A stretch of DNA of 64,000 nucleotides, taken from NCBI GenBank assembly GCA_033297075.1, contig MU858107.1, positions 64,819 to 128,818 on the forward strand, read 5' to 3'. Below, in pieces: positions 63,806 to 64,000 of the stretch. A program made the translations under genes and the position numbers. The stretch comes from Rhypophila decipiens. Its lineage: Eukaryota; Ascomycota; Sordariomycetes; Sordariales; Naviculisporaceae. Under the pieces are notes generated by a model that was not told the DNA's origin, did no database searches, and saw nothing but the letters and a program-made list of their open reading frames with translations. Within the stretch, counting starts at the first letter, position 1, and each line of letters opens with the position of its first letter.

Positions 63806-64000
63806 CTAACCACCATTAACCTCCCTGTTAGCCCTCGAGAAGAACTCACCAACAACGCCAACACTAGCAGGCAACCTCGTCTCCTGCGACCAATTCCCGC
63901 TGGTAAACCAAGCACTATGAACCCCCAACCTGACCGTCCCCAGAATCTGCTCATACAAAGTCTGGTTGTTCGCCTCGGGCGGATCAACAACCTGGTGCAC
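63806..64000 (-). CDS. C-terminal exon of an unidentified gene, cut by the window edge
   Basis: An open frame runs from the right edge to a TAG at 63808-63806. The 64 visible residues include DPPEANNQTLYEQILG, VRLGVHSAWFTSGNW and GEFFSRANREVNGG. There is no recognisable domain and no cysteine. Its steady composition and lack of stops up to the window edge suggest it is the last part of a real protein that starts outside the window, but the family is not identified. Confidence 0.5.
   Translation of the reverse strand: MHQVVDPPEANNQTLYEQILGTVRLGVHSAWFTSGNWSQETRLPASVGVVGEFFSRANREVNGG

Overview
This window is nuclear DNA of a filamentous ascomycete (Pezizomycotina). The evidence is short GT-AG introns of about 50-75 nt with CTGAC/CTAAC branch sites, HET-domain genes, a lipase-NACHT-ankyrin receptor, a fungal rhodopsin-like membrane protein, a GH11-CBM1 xylanase, a secreted lipoxygenase, DUF8021, DUF4360 and DUF6601 proteins, and three eukaryotic tRNAs (one with an intron). 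Genes are spaced, lie on both strands and form no operons. I see no biosynthetic gene cluster. The species cannot be named from this sequence.

Layout. 0-5.3 kb: the 5' part of an S28 serine peptidase (runs off the left edge), complex I subunit NDUFB7 and a CLC chloride/proton exchanger. 6-20 kb: a frameshifted HET-domain pseudogene, a seven-helix rhodopsin-like protein, a 3.7-kb gene-poor stretch holding a MITE-like palindromic element, a secreted GH11 xylanase with CBM1, a small single-pass Cys-rich membrane protein, an intact HET-domain gene and a secreted Cys-rich protein whose ATG appears to have become ACG. 20-30 kb: a SINE-like insertion, an F-box-like/ankyrin protein, a secreted lipoxygenase, tRNA-Leu(CAA), an FAD monooxygenase and a DUF8021 secreted protein. 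30-38 kb: a giant lipase-NACHT-ankyrin NLR with a repetitive Q/acidic tail, divergent from a DUF6601 membrane protein. 40-50 kb: a hybrid histidine kinase, a second SINE-like copy, a 10-cysteine mini-protein, a CorA-like protein convergent with a DUF4360 protein, and a small heat-shock protein. 50-64 kb: two low-complexity proteins (one with a WW-like domain), another Cys-rich mini-protein, a GPI-type surface protein, tRNA-Arg(ACG), an acyl-protein-thioesterase-like hydrolase, tRNA-Val(CAC), a second FAD monooxygenase, a PEP-mutase/isocitrate-lyase family enzyme and the 3' end of an unidentified gene.

How it fits together. Two themes recur. One is recognition and programmed-response genes (two HET loci, an F-box/ankyrin protein, an NLR) within 6-37 kb. 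The other is secreted proteins that act outside the cell (S28 peptidase, xylanase, lipoxygenase, DUF8021, DUF4360, three Cys-rich small proteins). Together they suggest an environmentally variable, plant- or litter-associated lifestyle; that is inference. The most novel signal is a pair of ~104-bp related elements with A-rich ends, each flanked by its own perfect 12-14-bp direct repeat, which looks like retroposition of a small RNA.
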